From: Gammaproteobacteria bacterium
Lineage (GTDB): Bacteria; Pseudomonadota; Gammaproteobacteria; HK1
Assembly (NCBI GenBank): GCA_022826505.1
Contig: JAJDUQ010000132.1
Span: 1 to 46,435, forward strand
DNA length: 46,435 nucleotides
Direction: 5' to 3'
The position numbers were made by a program, and so were the translations under genes. Within the stretch, counting starts at the first letter, position 1. Every line of letters starts with the position of its first letter. This document shows, piece by piece, positions 25,988-36,500 of this stretch. The notes beneath the pieces were generated by a model, which did not search any database, was not told the origin of the DNA, and saw only the letters and a program-made list of their open reading frames with translations.

Positions 25988-27487
25988 ATGGAACGAACCG
26001 AAACCGTCGTACGGGCGGAGCTGAGAACCGGGCTCTATATCGTGAGTGCGGTGATCGCCGTCGTGGTCGTCGCCTTCTTCGTCGTCTGGAGCCTGCCGGA
26101 CGACGCCCGGCGGGACGTCCTGTACTTCGCCCAGGACTACATCCCGATCGTGATGTTCATGAGCCTCGCGTGCCTGCTCTTCTCGGGCTTCCCGGTCGCA
26201 TTCATCCTCGGGGGGCTCGCCATCCTGTTCGGGCTCATCGGCTACTTTCTGGAGATTTTCTCCCTCATCGAGTTCTTCAACTTCCTGCCCCGAATCTGGG
26301 GGCAGGCGGCGGAGAACCTGGTCCTGGTCGCGGTCCCCGCCTTCGTGTTCATGGGCGTGATGATGGAGCGCAGCGGGATCGCCACCGATCTGCTCTACTG
26401 CGTTCAGGTGCTCCTGAAGCGCGTCCCGGGCGCCCTCGCGCTGGGGGTGACCATCATGGGCACCATCCTCGCCGCGATGACCGGGATCATCGGCGCATCG
26501 GTCACCATGATGACCGCCCTTGCGCTCCCGACGATGCTGAAGCAGAAGTACAGCCCCGCGTTGTCCTGCGGGGTCATCGCGGCCTCCGGCACCCTGGGGA
26601 TCCTGATCCCCCCGAGCATCATGCTCATCATCATGGCCGACCTGATGGCGGTGTCGGTGGGCAACGTGTTCATGGCCGCCCTGCTTCCCGGCCTGGTGCT
26701 TGCCGCCCTCTACCTCATCTTCGTGGTGACGATCGCCACCCTGCGGCCGTCGATCGCCCCGCCCCTGCCTCCCGACATGCTGACCGTTCCCAAGGGGGAG
26801 CTCGGGCCGTTGCTCATGCGCGCGTTCGTCCCGCCGGTGTTCCTCATCTTTCTCATCAAGGGCTCGATCCTGTTCGGCTGGGCCACGCCGAGCGAGGCCG
26901 GCGCGGTGGGCGCGGTGGGGGCGATCATCCTTGCCGCGGCGGCGGGGAACCTGAAGAGGAGCGTGCTCACCGGGGTCTGCCACACCTCGGGCCGGACGGT
27001 GGCGATGATCTTCTTCATCATCATCAGCGCCACCTGCTTCGCCTACGTCTACCGTTCGCTCGGCGGGGACGACATCGTCGAGCACCTCATGAAGGAAGCC
27101 GGCCTCACTTCGTGGGGACTGCTCTTCCTCATCATGGCCATCGTGTTCGTGCTCGGATTCTTCCTCGACTGGATCGAGATCACCCTCATCGTGCTTCCGG
27201 TGTTCGCCCCGCTGGTGGCCGGGCTCGACTTCGGGGACCACGTGGCGAAGGCCGACATCACCTACTGGTTCATCATCCTGATGGCGGTGAACCTCCAGAC
27301 CTCGTTCCTGACCCCACCCTTCGGGTTCGCCCTCTTCTACCTGAAGGGAATCGCGCCGAAGGAGATCAAGATCCAGCAGATCTACCTCGGGATCATCCCC
27401 TTCGTGCTGCTGCAGGTCGTCGGGGTGGTCCTGGTGCTGGCGTTTCCGGACCTGGCCCTCAAGCTGATGCACGGGATCTACGACTGA
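25988..27487 (+). CDS. TRAP transporter large permease (DctM family)
   Basis: A 499-residue membrane protein with about 12-13 hydrophobic segments. Family motifs include FSGFPVAFILGGLAILFGL, PAFVFMGVMMERSGIA, GTILAAMTGIIGASVTMM, the SGTLGILIPPSIMLII loop and FLDWIEITLIVLPVFAPLV near the C-terminus. It carries the sodium-coupled translocation path. It is longer than the usual 425-440 residues, mainly by an N-terminal extension with an extra helix (ISAVIAVVVVAFFVVW) and a larger central loop, as seen in the mannitol/chloroaromatic subgroup. It sits between the binding protein and the small permease. Confidence 0.92.
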   Translation: MERTETVVRAELRTGLYIVSAVIAVVVVAFFVVWSLPDDARRDVLYFAQDYIPIVMFMSLACLLFSGFPVAFILGGLAILFGLIGYFLEIFSLIEFFNFLPRIWGQAAENLVLVAVPAFVFMGVMMERSGIATDLLYCVQVLLKRVPGALALGVTIMGTILAAMTGIIGASVTMMTALALPTMLKQKYSPALSCGVIAASGTLGILIPPSIMLIIMADLMAVSVGNVFMAALLPGLVLAALYLIFVVTIATLRPSIAPPLPPDMLTVPKGELGPLLMRAFVPPVFLIFLIKGSILFGWATPSEAGAVGAVGAIILAAAAGNLKRSVLTGVCHTSGRTVAMIFFIIISATCFAYVYRSLGGDDIVEHLMKEAGLTSWGLLFLIMAIVFVLGFFLDWIEITLIVLPVFAPLVAGLDFGDHVAKADITYWFIILMAVNLQTSFLTPPFGFALFYLKGIAPKEIKIQQIYLGIIPFVLLQVVGVVLVLAFPDLALKLMHGIYD

Positions 27488-27519
27488 GGCTTCAGGACCG
27501 GTACCGAAGGAGAAATCGC

Positions 27520-28293
27520 ATGGCCGACAACCCGTTTCGTCCTTCCGACGATTACTGGACCAGCGAGGCGGACCTTCCCACCCCCGTCAAGCTGGGCGAC
27601 CGGCTCCGCGGCGTGGTCGACCGGGTCGGGCGCTTCGGATCGTGGTTCATCATCCCGCTGGTGATGATCACGTGCTACGACGTGACGCTGCGCAAGCTCA
27701 AGTTCTTCTACGTGTGGGTGCTCGAGAATTTCGGTCGCATCTGGATTTTCGAGTCGACCCTGCTGCAGGAGATGGAATGGCACATGCACACCGTGCTGTT
27801 CGCGCTCGTGCTCGGCTACGGCTACATCCACAATGCGCACGTGCGGGTCGACCTCGTACGCGAGAGGCTGTCGTTCCGGCGCAAGGCGTGGCTCGAGTTT
27901 CTGGGAACCACGTTCTTCCTCATTCCCTACACGCTCGTCGTCATCTGGTTCGCGTCCATCTACGCCTACGACGCATTCATGTCGGGCGAGATCTCCGCTT
28001 CCCTCGTCGGCCTTTCGCATCGCTGGATCATCAAGAGCGTGCTGCTCGTCGGGCTGGTGTTCGCCCTCATCGCCGGGGTCGCGGTGTGGCTCCAGACGGT
28101 GGTGACGCTGTGGGGGCGGCAGGATCTGCGCTTCCCGCTCATGACCATGGAGTGGCCGGAGTTCGCGGGAAATACCATCGAGGGCAAGCGGCGGCTGGTG
28201 CTGGACGAAGAAGGCAACGTGGTGGTGGATCCGTCGGCGGATCCGGACGACCTGGAGCTTCCGCCGGAGGTTGCGGCTACGTCGCGCGCCTGA
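27520..28293 (+). CDS. TRAP transporter small permease (DctQ family, extended)
   Basis: A 257-residue membrane protein with four hydrophobic segments: FIIPLVMITCYDVTLR, the HMHTVLFALVLGYGYIHNAHVRVDL pair with the family HVRVDL motif, FFLIPYTLVVIWFASIYAY and LLVGLVFALIAGVAVWLQ. Both ends are longer than usual; the C-terminal about 45 residues are acidic and cytoplasmic. The ATG at 27520 is behind GAAGGAG. The order P-M-Q is inverted from the usual P-Q-M. Confidence 0.9.
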   Translation: MADNPFRPSDDYWTSEADLPTPVKLGDRLRGVVDRVGRFGSWFIIPLVMITCYDVTLRKLKFFYVWVLENFGRIWIFESTLLQEMEWHMHTVLFALVLGYGYIHNAHVRVDLVRERLSFRRKAWLEFLGTTFFLIPYTLVVIWFASIYAYDAFMSGEISASLVGLSHRWIIKSVLLVGLVFALIAGVAVWLQTVVTLWGRQDLRFPLMTMEWPEFAGNTIEGKRRLVLDEEGNVVVDPSADPDDLELPPEVAATSRA

Positions 28294-28362
28294 TCGGGGT
28301 CCATGGGGTCCGAGCCTCGGCCGGCCGACGAACGCGGCGCTCGAGGGGGGAATCAGTGCATC

Positions 28363-28854
28363 ATGAGGCGCCGGCACCAACCGATCCACCTCAAGGATCT
28401 CGACTGGTACAAGTACGTCCGGCGCTACTTCTGGGACGACGAAACCACCCCCTACCTGGTCCCGGTGGAGCGTCTTCACCGCCGCCAGGCGGACTACGAG
28501 ATACTCGCCTACGTCGTTTTCGCCTCCCTCCTCTATGGCTCGGTCATGCTCCTCACGATGAGCGGCCGGGCCGTCTACGCCGACTCGTTCGGGGTCTCGC
28601 TCTACGCCCTGGTCGTGGTGTGCGTCTCCCTCGTTTTCGCCGTCACCCGGCACTTCCTCGCCGCGAGCGCGTGCGTGCTCGCCCCGGCCGGGGCGCTCGT
28701 GTACAGCCTTTCCTTCGACGTCCACCCGGACCTCGGAAGCTGGGACCGTGTCCTGCTGATCGTTTTCGCTCTGGTGTGGCTGCGCTACTCGATGCGGCTG
28801 ATGCACATCGCCAAGCGTTACCGGGAGATGCCTCCGCCGCCGGCGCAGGACTGA
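28363..28854 (+). CDS. Small membrane protein of the TRAP operon
   Basis: A 163-residue protein I cannot assign to a named family. The N-terminal 40 residues are soluble and aromatic/charged (HLKDLDWYKYVRRYFW), followed by four hydrophobic segments from about residue 50 to 140 and a short basic C-terminus ending in a Pro run. It starts 69 bases after dctQ on the same strand and should be co-transcribed. I chose the ATG at 28363; a GTG/ATG further up at 28303 has worse context. It may be an accessory subunit of the transporter (inference from position only). Confidence 0.7.
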   Translation: MRRRHQPIHLKDLDWYKYVRRYFWDDETTPYLVPVERLHRRQADYEILAYVVFASLLYGSVMLLTMSGRAVYADSFGVSLYALVVVCVSLVFAVTRHFLAASACVLAPAGALVYSLSFDVHPDLGSWDRVLLIVFALVWLRYSMRLMHIAKRYREMPPPPAQD

Positions 28855-29195
28855 GGAGGTGACGGACGCGGGGTGACACCCACGCGCATATCTCATCGGC
28901 CCACGGATGCGGAAGTGGATCTGCGAATATCGGCCGTGCTCTTACGTGGCCGAGGCGCGTGGCGTATTGTCAAGGACTCGCTGCGCTTCGCAATCCCTTC
29001 TCCGTTCCGGCGCGCCCTGCGCGCCATGACTCGCGTTCTCCTTTGTTATTGCAAACGAGAGCCTGCATGGCAACCGGAGGCCTGAGCATCTTCGCGCCCT
29101 GGCTTCTCGAGCGGGAGAGAAATGCGGGTGTGGTCCACCCAGATTGCGTGCCGGCTCCGCCAACGAATCCGTTGAACAAGACCACCGCGCAAAAT
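28855..29195. other. Intergenic region, no gene recognised
   Basis: The stretch between the TRAP operon and the toxin-antitoxin-like unit has mixed composition and only chance open frames on either strand. It contains a short inverted repeat, GGCGCGCC near 29009, with CGCGCC again a few bases on. It may be the left boundary of an acquired island. Confidence 0.4.
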
Positions 29196-29228
29196 CGTTG
29201 ACCGTCAACGGGGGCGGTGTTCATACTC
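29196..29228 (+). promoter_or_regulatory. Operator palindrome overlapping a promoter
   Basis: CGTTGAC (29196-29202) and GTCAACG (29204-29210) form a perfect 7-bp palindrome around one base. Its left arm contains TTGACC, a near-consensus -35 box, with CATACT 19 bases downstream (TTCATA at 17). The first gene of the following unit starts about 36 bases after this. This layout is typical for an autoregulated toxin-antitoxin promoter. Confidence 0.55.
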
Positions 29229-29263
29229 GCGAGAACAGTCGAAGACTTTCCGAGGCACAGTTC

Positions 29264-29737
29264 ATGGCCGCCATGCGAGACCGGTTTGTGGTCGACGTAT
29301 CGTCCCCAGACTGGATTTCGTCGCTGCACCGTCATCTTCTCTCCGTTCGCCCCGAGCCGGAGTGGCAGACGGTATTCGGCGAGCTTGAGGCGATCCTCGG
29401 CTACCGACCGCCCGATTCGGCGCGACTGCACCGGCCCTTGTGGTCAAGCTCGAAATTCGGCGTCGGTCACAGCCATTCTCTCGTCCGCCAGGCAGCGGGA
29501 TGGGCTGCACGAGAGGTGGAATTCGACGCGGAGAGTCCGGTATTCGCCCACGCGGCTGATACCCGAGAGCGGCGCGGGAAGGTGGACCGGAAACGAGCGT
29601 TCAATCTCGACCGAGACTTTCCTCCCTGGGACCCCGGACCATGGCCGGAGGGTTTCACGGTGAGCCGGGAGCAGATATACGACGACATGGGACGACTGAC
29701 CGGAGGACCTGAGGACATATCCGACGACGGCCGCTAG
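29264..29737 (+). CDS. Putative antitoxin-like protein upstream of PIN toxin
   Basis: A 157-residue soluble protein. Its middle (ILGYRPPDSARLHRPLWSSS, then GHSHSLVRQAAGWAAREVEF) matches a small domain I have seen in uncharacterised regulators of restriction and toxin loci, with the pattern LPxSAR..PWW...HSxA..W..AGW. The C-terminus is acidic and Gly-rich, as expected for a disordered toxin-binding tail. The start at 29264 is chosen because the promoter/operator lies just upstream; a TTG at 29144 would put that operator inside the gene. It ends 5 bases before the PIN gene, so the two are coupled. Antitoxin function is inferred from position. Confidence 0.65.
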   Translation: MAAMRDRFVVDVSSPDWISSLHRHLLSVRPEPEWQTVFGELEAILGYRPPDSARLHRPLWSSSKFGVGHSHSLVRQAAGWAAREVEFDAESPVFAHAADTRERRGKVDRKRAFNLDRDFPPWDPGPWPEGFTVSREQIYDDMGRLTGGPEDISDDGR

Positions 29738-29742
29738 TCGGA

Positions 29743-30177
29743 ATGTTCGTCGACACGAACGCGCTGGTTCGGGCGCGCTTCAGGACGGCGCCGTGCCACG
29801 AGGCGGCTCGCGCCACCCTCGCCCGGGCAGGGGCGAATTCCGAGCCCATACGCATCAGCCGCCAGGTTGTACGCGAGTATCTGGTTACGGTTACCCGGCC
29901 CCAGGAGTGGTCCGAGCCGCTTCCAGTGGCTGCGGCACAGCACGATGTCGAGTGGCTTCGTTCCACCTTTGAAATCCTGGAGGACGGAGAGCGCGTCACG
30001 GATTTGCTGCTGGCGTTGTTCCACGAGTTTCCCATCGCAGGCAAACAGATTCACGACGCCAACATCGCCGCGACCATGCTGGCGCACGGCGAACGGCGAC
30101 TGCTGACGTTCAACGCCAAGGACTTCCGGCGCTTTGGGGAGAGAATCGAGCTGGTGGAAGTCGTGTCGGCGGAATGA
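29743..30177 (+). CDS. PIN-domain ribonuclease, VapC-like toxin
   Basis: A 144-residue single PIN domain. The first acidic residue is in MFVDTNALVRA, the second in VVREYLVTVTR, and the third in GKQIHDANIAATMLA; the closing strand is LLTFNAKDFRRF. This set of Asp/Glu residues binds Mg and makes the nuclease likely active. It begins 5 bases after the preceding gene and its stop overlaps the next start by ATGA. VapC toxins cut tRNA or rRNA. Here it is the second gene of a four-gene unit, not a simple pair. Confidence 0.88.
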   Translation: MFVDTNALVRARFRTAPCHEAARATLARAGANSEPIRISRQVVREYLVTVTRPQEWSEPLPVAAAQHDVEWLRSTFEILEDGERVTDLLLALFHEFPIAGKQIHDANIAATMLAHGERRLLTFNAKDFRRFGERIELVEVVSAE

Positions 30178-30581
30178 ACACAGAAGCACCACAGTCTTCG
30201 TTGCGTGCGGCGACGCGGCGAATCGAGGAGGGTCTCGAAGCACGGCGCGTCGGACAAGGTCCTGATGCCGCACGACGCATTTTGGACTGGTACTGCTCCG
30301 ACGGGCGCCGCTACATCAACCGGGCGCGCCGAAACCAGTCGGGGGGAGAGCTGAAAGACTGCGCCCAGTCGAAGGCTTCGCTCGATTCATGGGATGATCT
30401 GATACGTCACGATGCGAGTATGGGCAACGTGACATTCCTCGTCTCGTGTGCGATGGACGCGCGCAACCGCGCGGCGCATCTTGATCGATGGGAACCCGCG
30501 TCTTGGAGCGTCCGGCTTGAATCCAGACTACGAACTTCCGGAGGGCTCTCCGTCCTCCGCGTAAATCGCCGCGATGCCTGA
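30174..30581 (+). CDS. Small protein of unknown family in the PIN/TPR unit
   Basis: A 135-residue protein with no domain I recognise. It is rich in Arg and predicted helical in the first two thirds (RRIEEGLEARRVGQG, ARRILDWYCSDGRRYINRA). The start overlaps the PIN gene stop (ATGA, 4 bases) and its end overlaps the next gene by 8 bases, which argues that it is a real, translationally coupled gene. It has no signal peptide or membrane segment. It may be an adaptor between the PIN toxin and the giant protein, but this is only position-based. Confidence 0.6.
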   Translation: MNTEAPQSSLRAATRRIEEGLEARRVGQGPDAARRILDWYCSDGRRYINRARRNQSGGELKDCAQSKASLDSWDDLIRHDASMGNVTFLVSCAMDARNRAAHLDRWEPASWSVRLESRLRTSGGLSVLRVNRRDA

Positions 30582-33500
30582 ACTACCCCTCTCGGCCCTG
30601 GCCACCGTTCTTCGACCGCTTGTCACGAGCGTTTTCAGGAACGCGCCTCGCCTCATGGCAGAACATCGGGCTGGTCAAGTACCGATGACACAACCGTCCT
30701 CTCTCATGGACGACTTGCTGAACGAGACGCTGCACAGGATTCGTGGCGGCAGCATCGACACCGGCTGGTGGCAAAGCTTGCTGGATCGATTCGTACAACA
30801 ATACATCGCCCCGGAATTTCTGAAGAAGCCCGCACTACAGGAATGGCTTCGCGAGGAGCAGGTTGCAAGCGACCTGAAGACTATCGCGACGTGGCGGATT
30901 ATGGCGACCGCTCAGGATGAGGCCACACTGCGGGATCGCCTCGCGCAAACGTACTCGAACCGAACCGGCGAGGCCCTCCACTTTGCCGCTGGATCCATTG
31001 ATGCCATGGTGGCCATCCTGGTGGCGGGGTACATCGGAGCGATTCGCTCCGACCAACGCGCCGTCGCCGGAATGGTGCAAACGGGATTCTCCCGTGTCGA
31101 TGAACGCTTCGAACACTTGATTCAGGCTGTTTCTCCACTCTCCGATCCATATGTCCGTGCTGCCCACACGCAACATGCAGACAAGGAACTCGCGCGAATA
31201 CTCGCCCTCCGCGCAGTCAATCCCGTGCGGTCACGATCCGATATCCGGAAACTGCTGGGTCGTCTTGACTCCGGCGATCTCGTCGCTGCCGATGATGTGG
31301 TCAAGAGCAGCGTTCGATACTGGACGGCGAGGTTGTGTGCGAGTGAGGCGGAGACACTGGATATCGCAGAAGAGCTCCGAGCGCAGATCAGGGACGATGA
31401 ACCGAATAGGGACTTGGTCATCGTAGATGCGCTGATGTGCGAGATGCGGGGCGATCCAGATGGCGCCGTTCAGCTTCTTCGAGACCGTGAAGACCCTGAT
31501 TCCCGAACTGCATTATTCGGGGTTCTCGCCCGATCACGTGATACGAATTCTGCGCTGGAAGAGTTTGCGGTAGCCATTGGTTCCGCGAATGCCGAATTTT
31601 TCACCGCTGTCGGGTGGAGAAACTGGGTCCACAGCATGGCTGCTGCCGGCAGATGGAAGGAAGCTGCGGAACGTCTGGCCAGCATGGATGGCACGTGGTC
31701 GGATGCGCCAGTATTGGCAGTTATCGAAGGCATCACCAACGCTCAGTTGCTGCTTCCCATAGAGAGAAGAGGCGCGACCGGGGACCTTCAACTATTTGCA
31801 GACATCAACCCGATCCAGGGAGAGCAGGCGGAGATCGCCCATGCGCGTGCCACGGCCTGTTTCAAAAATGCCACGCGTGGACTCGAGGAGATTGAGGATA
31901 CCGATCTCGAGCGGTTCGTCACTGATTGGTGCCGATGGCTCCGGTTGATGGACCCCAACGAGGACAACGCAAGAAGCGCTCACGACGAGATTCGACGGGA
32001 CCTCGAACGCCCCAATCCGGACGTTACGGTGATGCCGTTCGCCCGGGCTTTTGGAGTCTCATTCGACTCGGAGCATCTACGGCGGCATCTTTCTCGCCGG
32101 GAGCGGCTCGGCGGGTTGAATGAGGATGAGCTTCGCGCGGAGTGTCTTCTGTTCTTGACAGACATGGACTCCGGAACAATCGGTGGCCGAGAGGTTCTTG
32201 GTTACCTGGAGACGCGTCGGACACGGCTGGCTCGCGTGATGCCGGCCGAACTCCTCGAGGCCGCGAACATTCGCGCCCTGATCACGGACAACCAGACGGA
32301 AAGGGCTCGCGCGTTGTTGGCGGAAATGCGCGATGGCCTGAATGACGCGGAAGCAATGCGTCTTTCCGCAATGATTGATTCTCATGAGGGACGTGACCCC
32401 CGAAAGGAGCTTGAGCGGGCATACGAGAAAACGGGTGATCTCGTCGATCTTCACAACCTTGTCCGGTTTCTGAAGCAGGCGAATGACAGGGAGTCCCTCC
32501 TGCGCCTTCTTGAGGACCTGGTAGCGAAGCATCGGACCGTCGCGAACTTGACGGATTTGGTGGTCTGCCTGAGCGACCGGCCCTTCTTCGATCATCGCCG
32601 GATAGTCGAAATCCTCGATTCCAACTCGGACTTGGTCGGGCGAAGCCTCGACCTCAAGGCCGTCAAGGCGGTGGCGCTCTTTCATTCCGGCAGATATTCC
32701 GAAGCCAGAGAACTGAACGACCAGCTTCGAAACAGCGGGCACGCGGAGAGGTCACTCTTTCTCGACATCAACCTAGCGGTGGCATCCGGTGACTGGGAGC
32801 GCTTGCCGGAGATTGTCGAGCGCGAATGGCCGAGGCGAGGCGAGCACACTGCAGAGACGCTGGTGGGCTTGGCCCAAGTTGCTGCCCAACAGGTTTCAAG
32901 CCACGGCCGAGCGCTGATGCTCGCCAAGCTGGCCGCGGAAAAGGCACCCGATGATCCGCGTATCCTGGCCGCATCGTACTGGCTGCACTTCGAGCTTGGT
33001 CGAGACGAAGAGGCTGATCGAGGCTGGTTGTCGCGCGCCTTCGAGCTCTCTTCCGGCGACGACGGTCCTTTGTGGTCGGTGGATTTCCGGACAGTTGTCA
33101 CGAAGTGGATGCCGGAGCGACAGAAGCGGCTGGTCGAGATTGAAGAAAATTGGTTGGGCGGCGAGATCCCGACGGGAGTTGCTGCGTCACTGTTGAATGT
33201 GCCCCTGATGCACCTTCTGGTACAGATTCCCGAAGCGAATGCAGACCGCACCGACCGACGCAGGAGCGCACTGGTGCCGGTGGCCTTCGGTGGGCGATCA
33301 TCGGTGGAACTGGAAGTGGGCTGGTCAATCGGACTGGACATCACCTCCATTCTGGTCTTGCACTATCTCGACCTGCTGGAACCGCTTTTCGAGGTGTTCC
33401 ACCGCATCAAGTTCGCTCCCGACGTCATGGAGTGCCTGTTCCATGAGCAGAACAGCGTGCGCTTTCACCAGCCGTCGCGCGTCCGGGATGGCCGACAGGT

Positions 33501-36500
33501 GCGCGCCCTATGCAACCGTCAGCGGATCCGCGTAGCTGGAGAATTTGTAGAACCCGCAGGAGCCGCTGCCGAGGAAGTGGGGCGAGAGCTGGCTGCACTA
33601 TTGCAGATCGCAAGGCAGGAAGGCGGCAAGGTCGTTTGCGTTCTCCCCATACATCGACCCAATTCGCTGATGGAAGAGGAGGCGAATACGTCCGACTGGA
33701 ACGACCTCATCATTTCGGTGCCGGACCTCTGCGGGCTGCTGTTCCGGCAGGGGCGAATCGACGCCGAGACCCACGAACGTGCTCAATTGTATCTTCGGAG
33801 CCAGGGTCAGCCAGGGCGTGGCAATGACGAACCTTCCATTCTGGATGGAACCATCTATCTGGAGGGGCTCGCTCTGTCCCATCTCCAGGGAGCCAAAGTG
33901 CTGGATCAAATTGCTGGCGCTGGTCTGGACCTTTGTATTCACACCGATGTCCTCAATCAAATGGATGGACTGGTCAGGGCAGGTGAGTCGGGTGAACAAC
34001 TTGCAGTGCAACTCGGCGAAGTTCGCAATGTCTTGCGCAGTGCGGTGGAGTCCGGACGAGCCTCCTATCTGCCCGGAAAGGTCGATCCGGAGGACCCGGT
34101 TCTGAATCGACATGACCAGGTCAGCGTCACCCAATCGCTGCTGGCAGCCGCAGCCGACTGTGAAGCCCTCTGTATCGATGATCGTTTCTTCAACAGCACG
34201 GAGCGCTTCGTAGTCGAGGAGGAGGTTGGCCGCACCTTGCCTATCGCCTGCGTCCTCGACATTTTGGACAGCCTTGCTGGATCCGGTCACCTTACCCCCG
34301 AGCGCCTCTGGGCGGCGCGGCACAAGCTGCGCACGAGTGGGTTTGTCTTCGTTCCCTTTGAAGCTGAAGAACTCCTCCACTGGCTGAGGGCCACAATCGT
34401 CGAAGACGGGCAGTTGACGGAAGGCGTGGAATTGCGTGCCATCCGACAGTCGACGGTTCGAACCATTACCATGGGTTTGATCAATCCGGCGGAAGCATTC
34501 GCGCTGTTCGCGGAGCAGACGCAAACGTGCGCATCTGTTATCCGTTCCCTGTGGAGCGATGAATCCGTGACCGAGGAATTCGCCACGGTCCTGTCGGACT
34601 GGATATGGCGGCACATGGTTGTCGATGCGCCTGGACATCATGGAAACGGTGAGAGGGAGAGCCGGAATGTCTGGAATCGCGAGGCAATGTTGCGACGACT
34701 GTGCGTCGTTTTTCTTCCGCCTGGTATCGAGTCGCCGGACCGACGTCGCAGGTATGCGGACTGGGTTGACGAGTCGGTGCTCCAGCCGCTCCGGCCAGCC
34801 AATGCCCACCTTGTCGAAGAGGCGCTGACGGCCATATGCAACATGATTCCCGATCAGGACAGCGAAGCAGAGATCTTTGGTACCGTTTTCTTTGCCCACT
34901 TGCCCGAGTCCTGTCGCCAGTACCTTCTGACGCAGTTCCCTGACCGAGCAAGACAGTGGGGCTTCGAGACACGAAGAACGTTCGGTCTCGAAGCCGACGT
35001 TGCGATAGTCGACCGAGAACTGTTTACCGCGGCGAGGAACGCGTTCTCGGGGATGGGATCGCAATCGGTGCGGTCGATCGCTGGAGAAGAGATATCGGTA
35101 GACCTCGATCCGGACGATGGCCTCATCGTACTGACGCATCCCGTTTCCGACTCCGGCAACAGGACGAAGGTGTCGGACCTTGCGATTCTCTCGCCGGATC
35201 CGAAGGCACGAGTAGCGGCGTTGCGCACAATGATCGAACGATTCGGACCGACGACGCCTGACCTCGTCGACCGTCTTCTTTCTGATTTGGAATCGCGGGA
35301 GCCGGACGACATTGAACTGTCGAATATTTTCCGCGAGGCGGCCAGCGGCCTCGCCGCAGTGCAAGGCGCGCTACTGAGAAAGGTCGATTCCGCTCAACCA
35401 ATCGGTGCGCTCGATGTACTCCCGCAAGAAATGGCGTACTTCGAGAGCTTTGTGGGGCCGCAACCGGAAGGAAGGGATCCGGATCGGTACGTTCGTGAAA
35501 TCTTGATCCCCTATCGCAGAACTCTGCTGGAACGGGATCTGAGTCGGGGTCTCGACATATGCTGTCTCGGAGCGTTGCGCGACGATCTCTGTCCAGGGCA
35601 GTGGATCGCCCATGTAGACGATGATGCGGCGTGGGTGGCTCTCTCCAACTGTGGCGCGGACGAAGCTCCGATCTCGCTGGTTGGTGCACTCGACGTCGCG
35701 CTGTACCGACAAGGTGACGTGCGATTTCAACAGTACGCTGCGCAAGCGGTTTCCAAGCTGTGCGGTGAAGAATTCGGTCAGCAGCAAGACTCCGATTTCT
35801 ACCGGCTTCTCTGGATTTTCGCGCGATTCGCATTCAACCGCATCAATGTCATCGAGAACGGTTCGAAGCAACCGGGATTCTGGAAACGGGTGTGTGCATG
35901 GATGCAGGCTCAATTCATTGCGCGTGCATTGTCAAAGGCGCCGGCTACCGTCGCAATGGACAGGCTGGAGGAGTGGTCCCTGTCCAGTATGGCGCTCGTT
36001 GGGGCCTACGCCGAACTCGTCGAGGCTCGGGAAGAGCCAATGCTGTTGTTCACGGAACGTTTGCCGGCGAGTGACTTGCGTTGTGAAATGCTCGGCCGCC
36101 TTGTTGCACTCAGATCGCGGCACACGAGCGAGGGGCGACGTTTTCCACGGTCAGAGGAAGTCGATCGGGCTTTGGAGGGAACTCGGGAGAGTGGCAATTG
36201 GCTCAAATGTTTCTTTCCCGGTCCGCTCGAAGGCCATCGGCGTCCGACCGCTCCCGCACCGGAGGACCTTTCGGAGGCGTTAAAGGCGGAGGTGCCGGAT
36301 ATCGTCCTCCCGGCATCCTGGCACCTAATTGCGAATACATCGCATTTGCTTGTGCTGAATGAACCCGAGCTTGGTGCCGCAAGGGACGCACTGGCGCGAG
36401 TGCCCCACATTGGGGATGAAGGGGTAAAGCAGAACATTCTTCTTTCCTTGGAGGTTGCAAGCATAGTAGCGAAAACGAACAGAGACACGTTGCTTGCTGA

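Noticed and set aside
28960-29020. Possible tRNA gene
   Set aside because: A GTTC-like loop can be imagined but no acceptor stem or anticodon arm fits.
33598-35364. Minus-strand frame of 588 codons inside the giant gene
   Set aside because: Opposite-strand shadow; the plus-strand frame is continuous for 6.2 kb and carries the recognisable segments.
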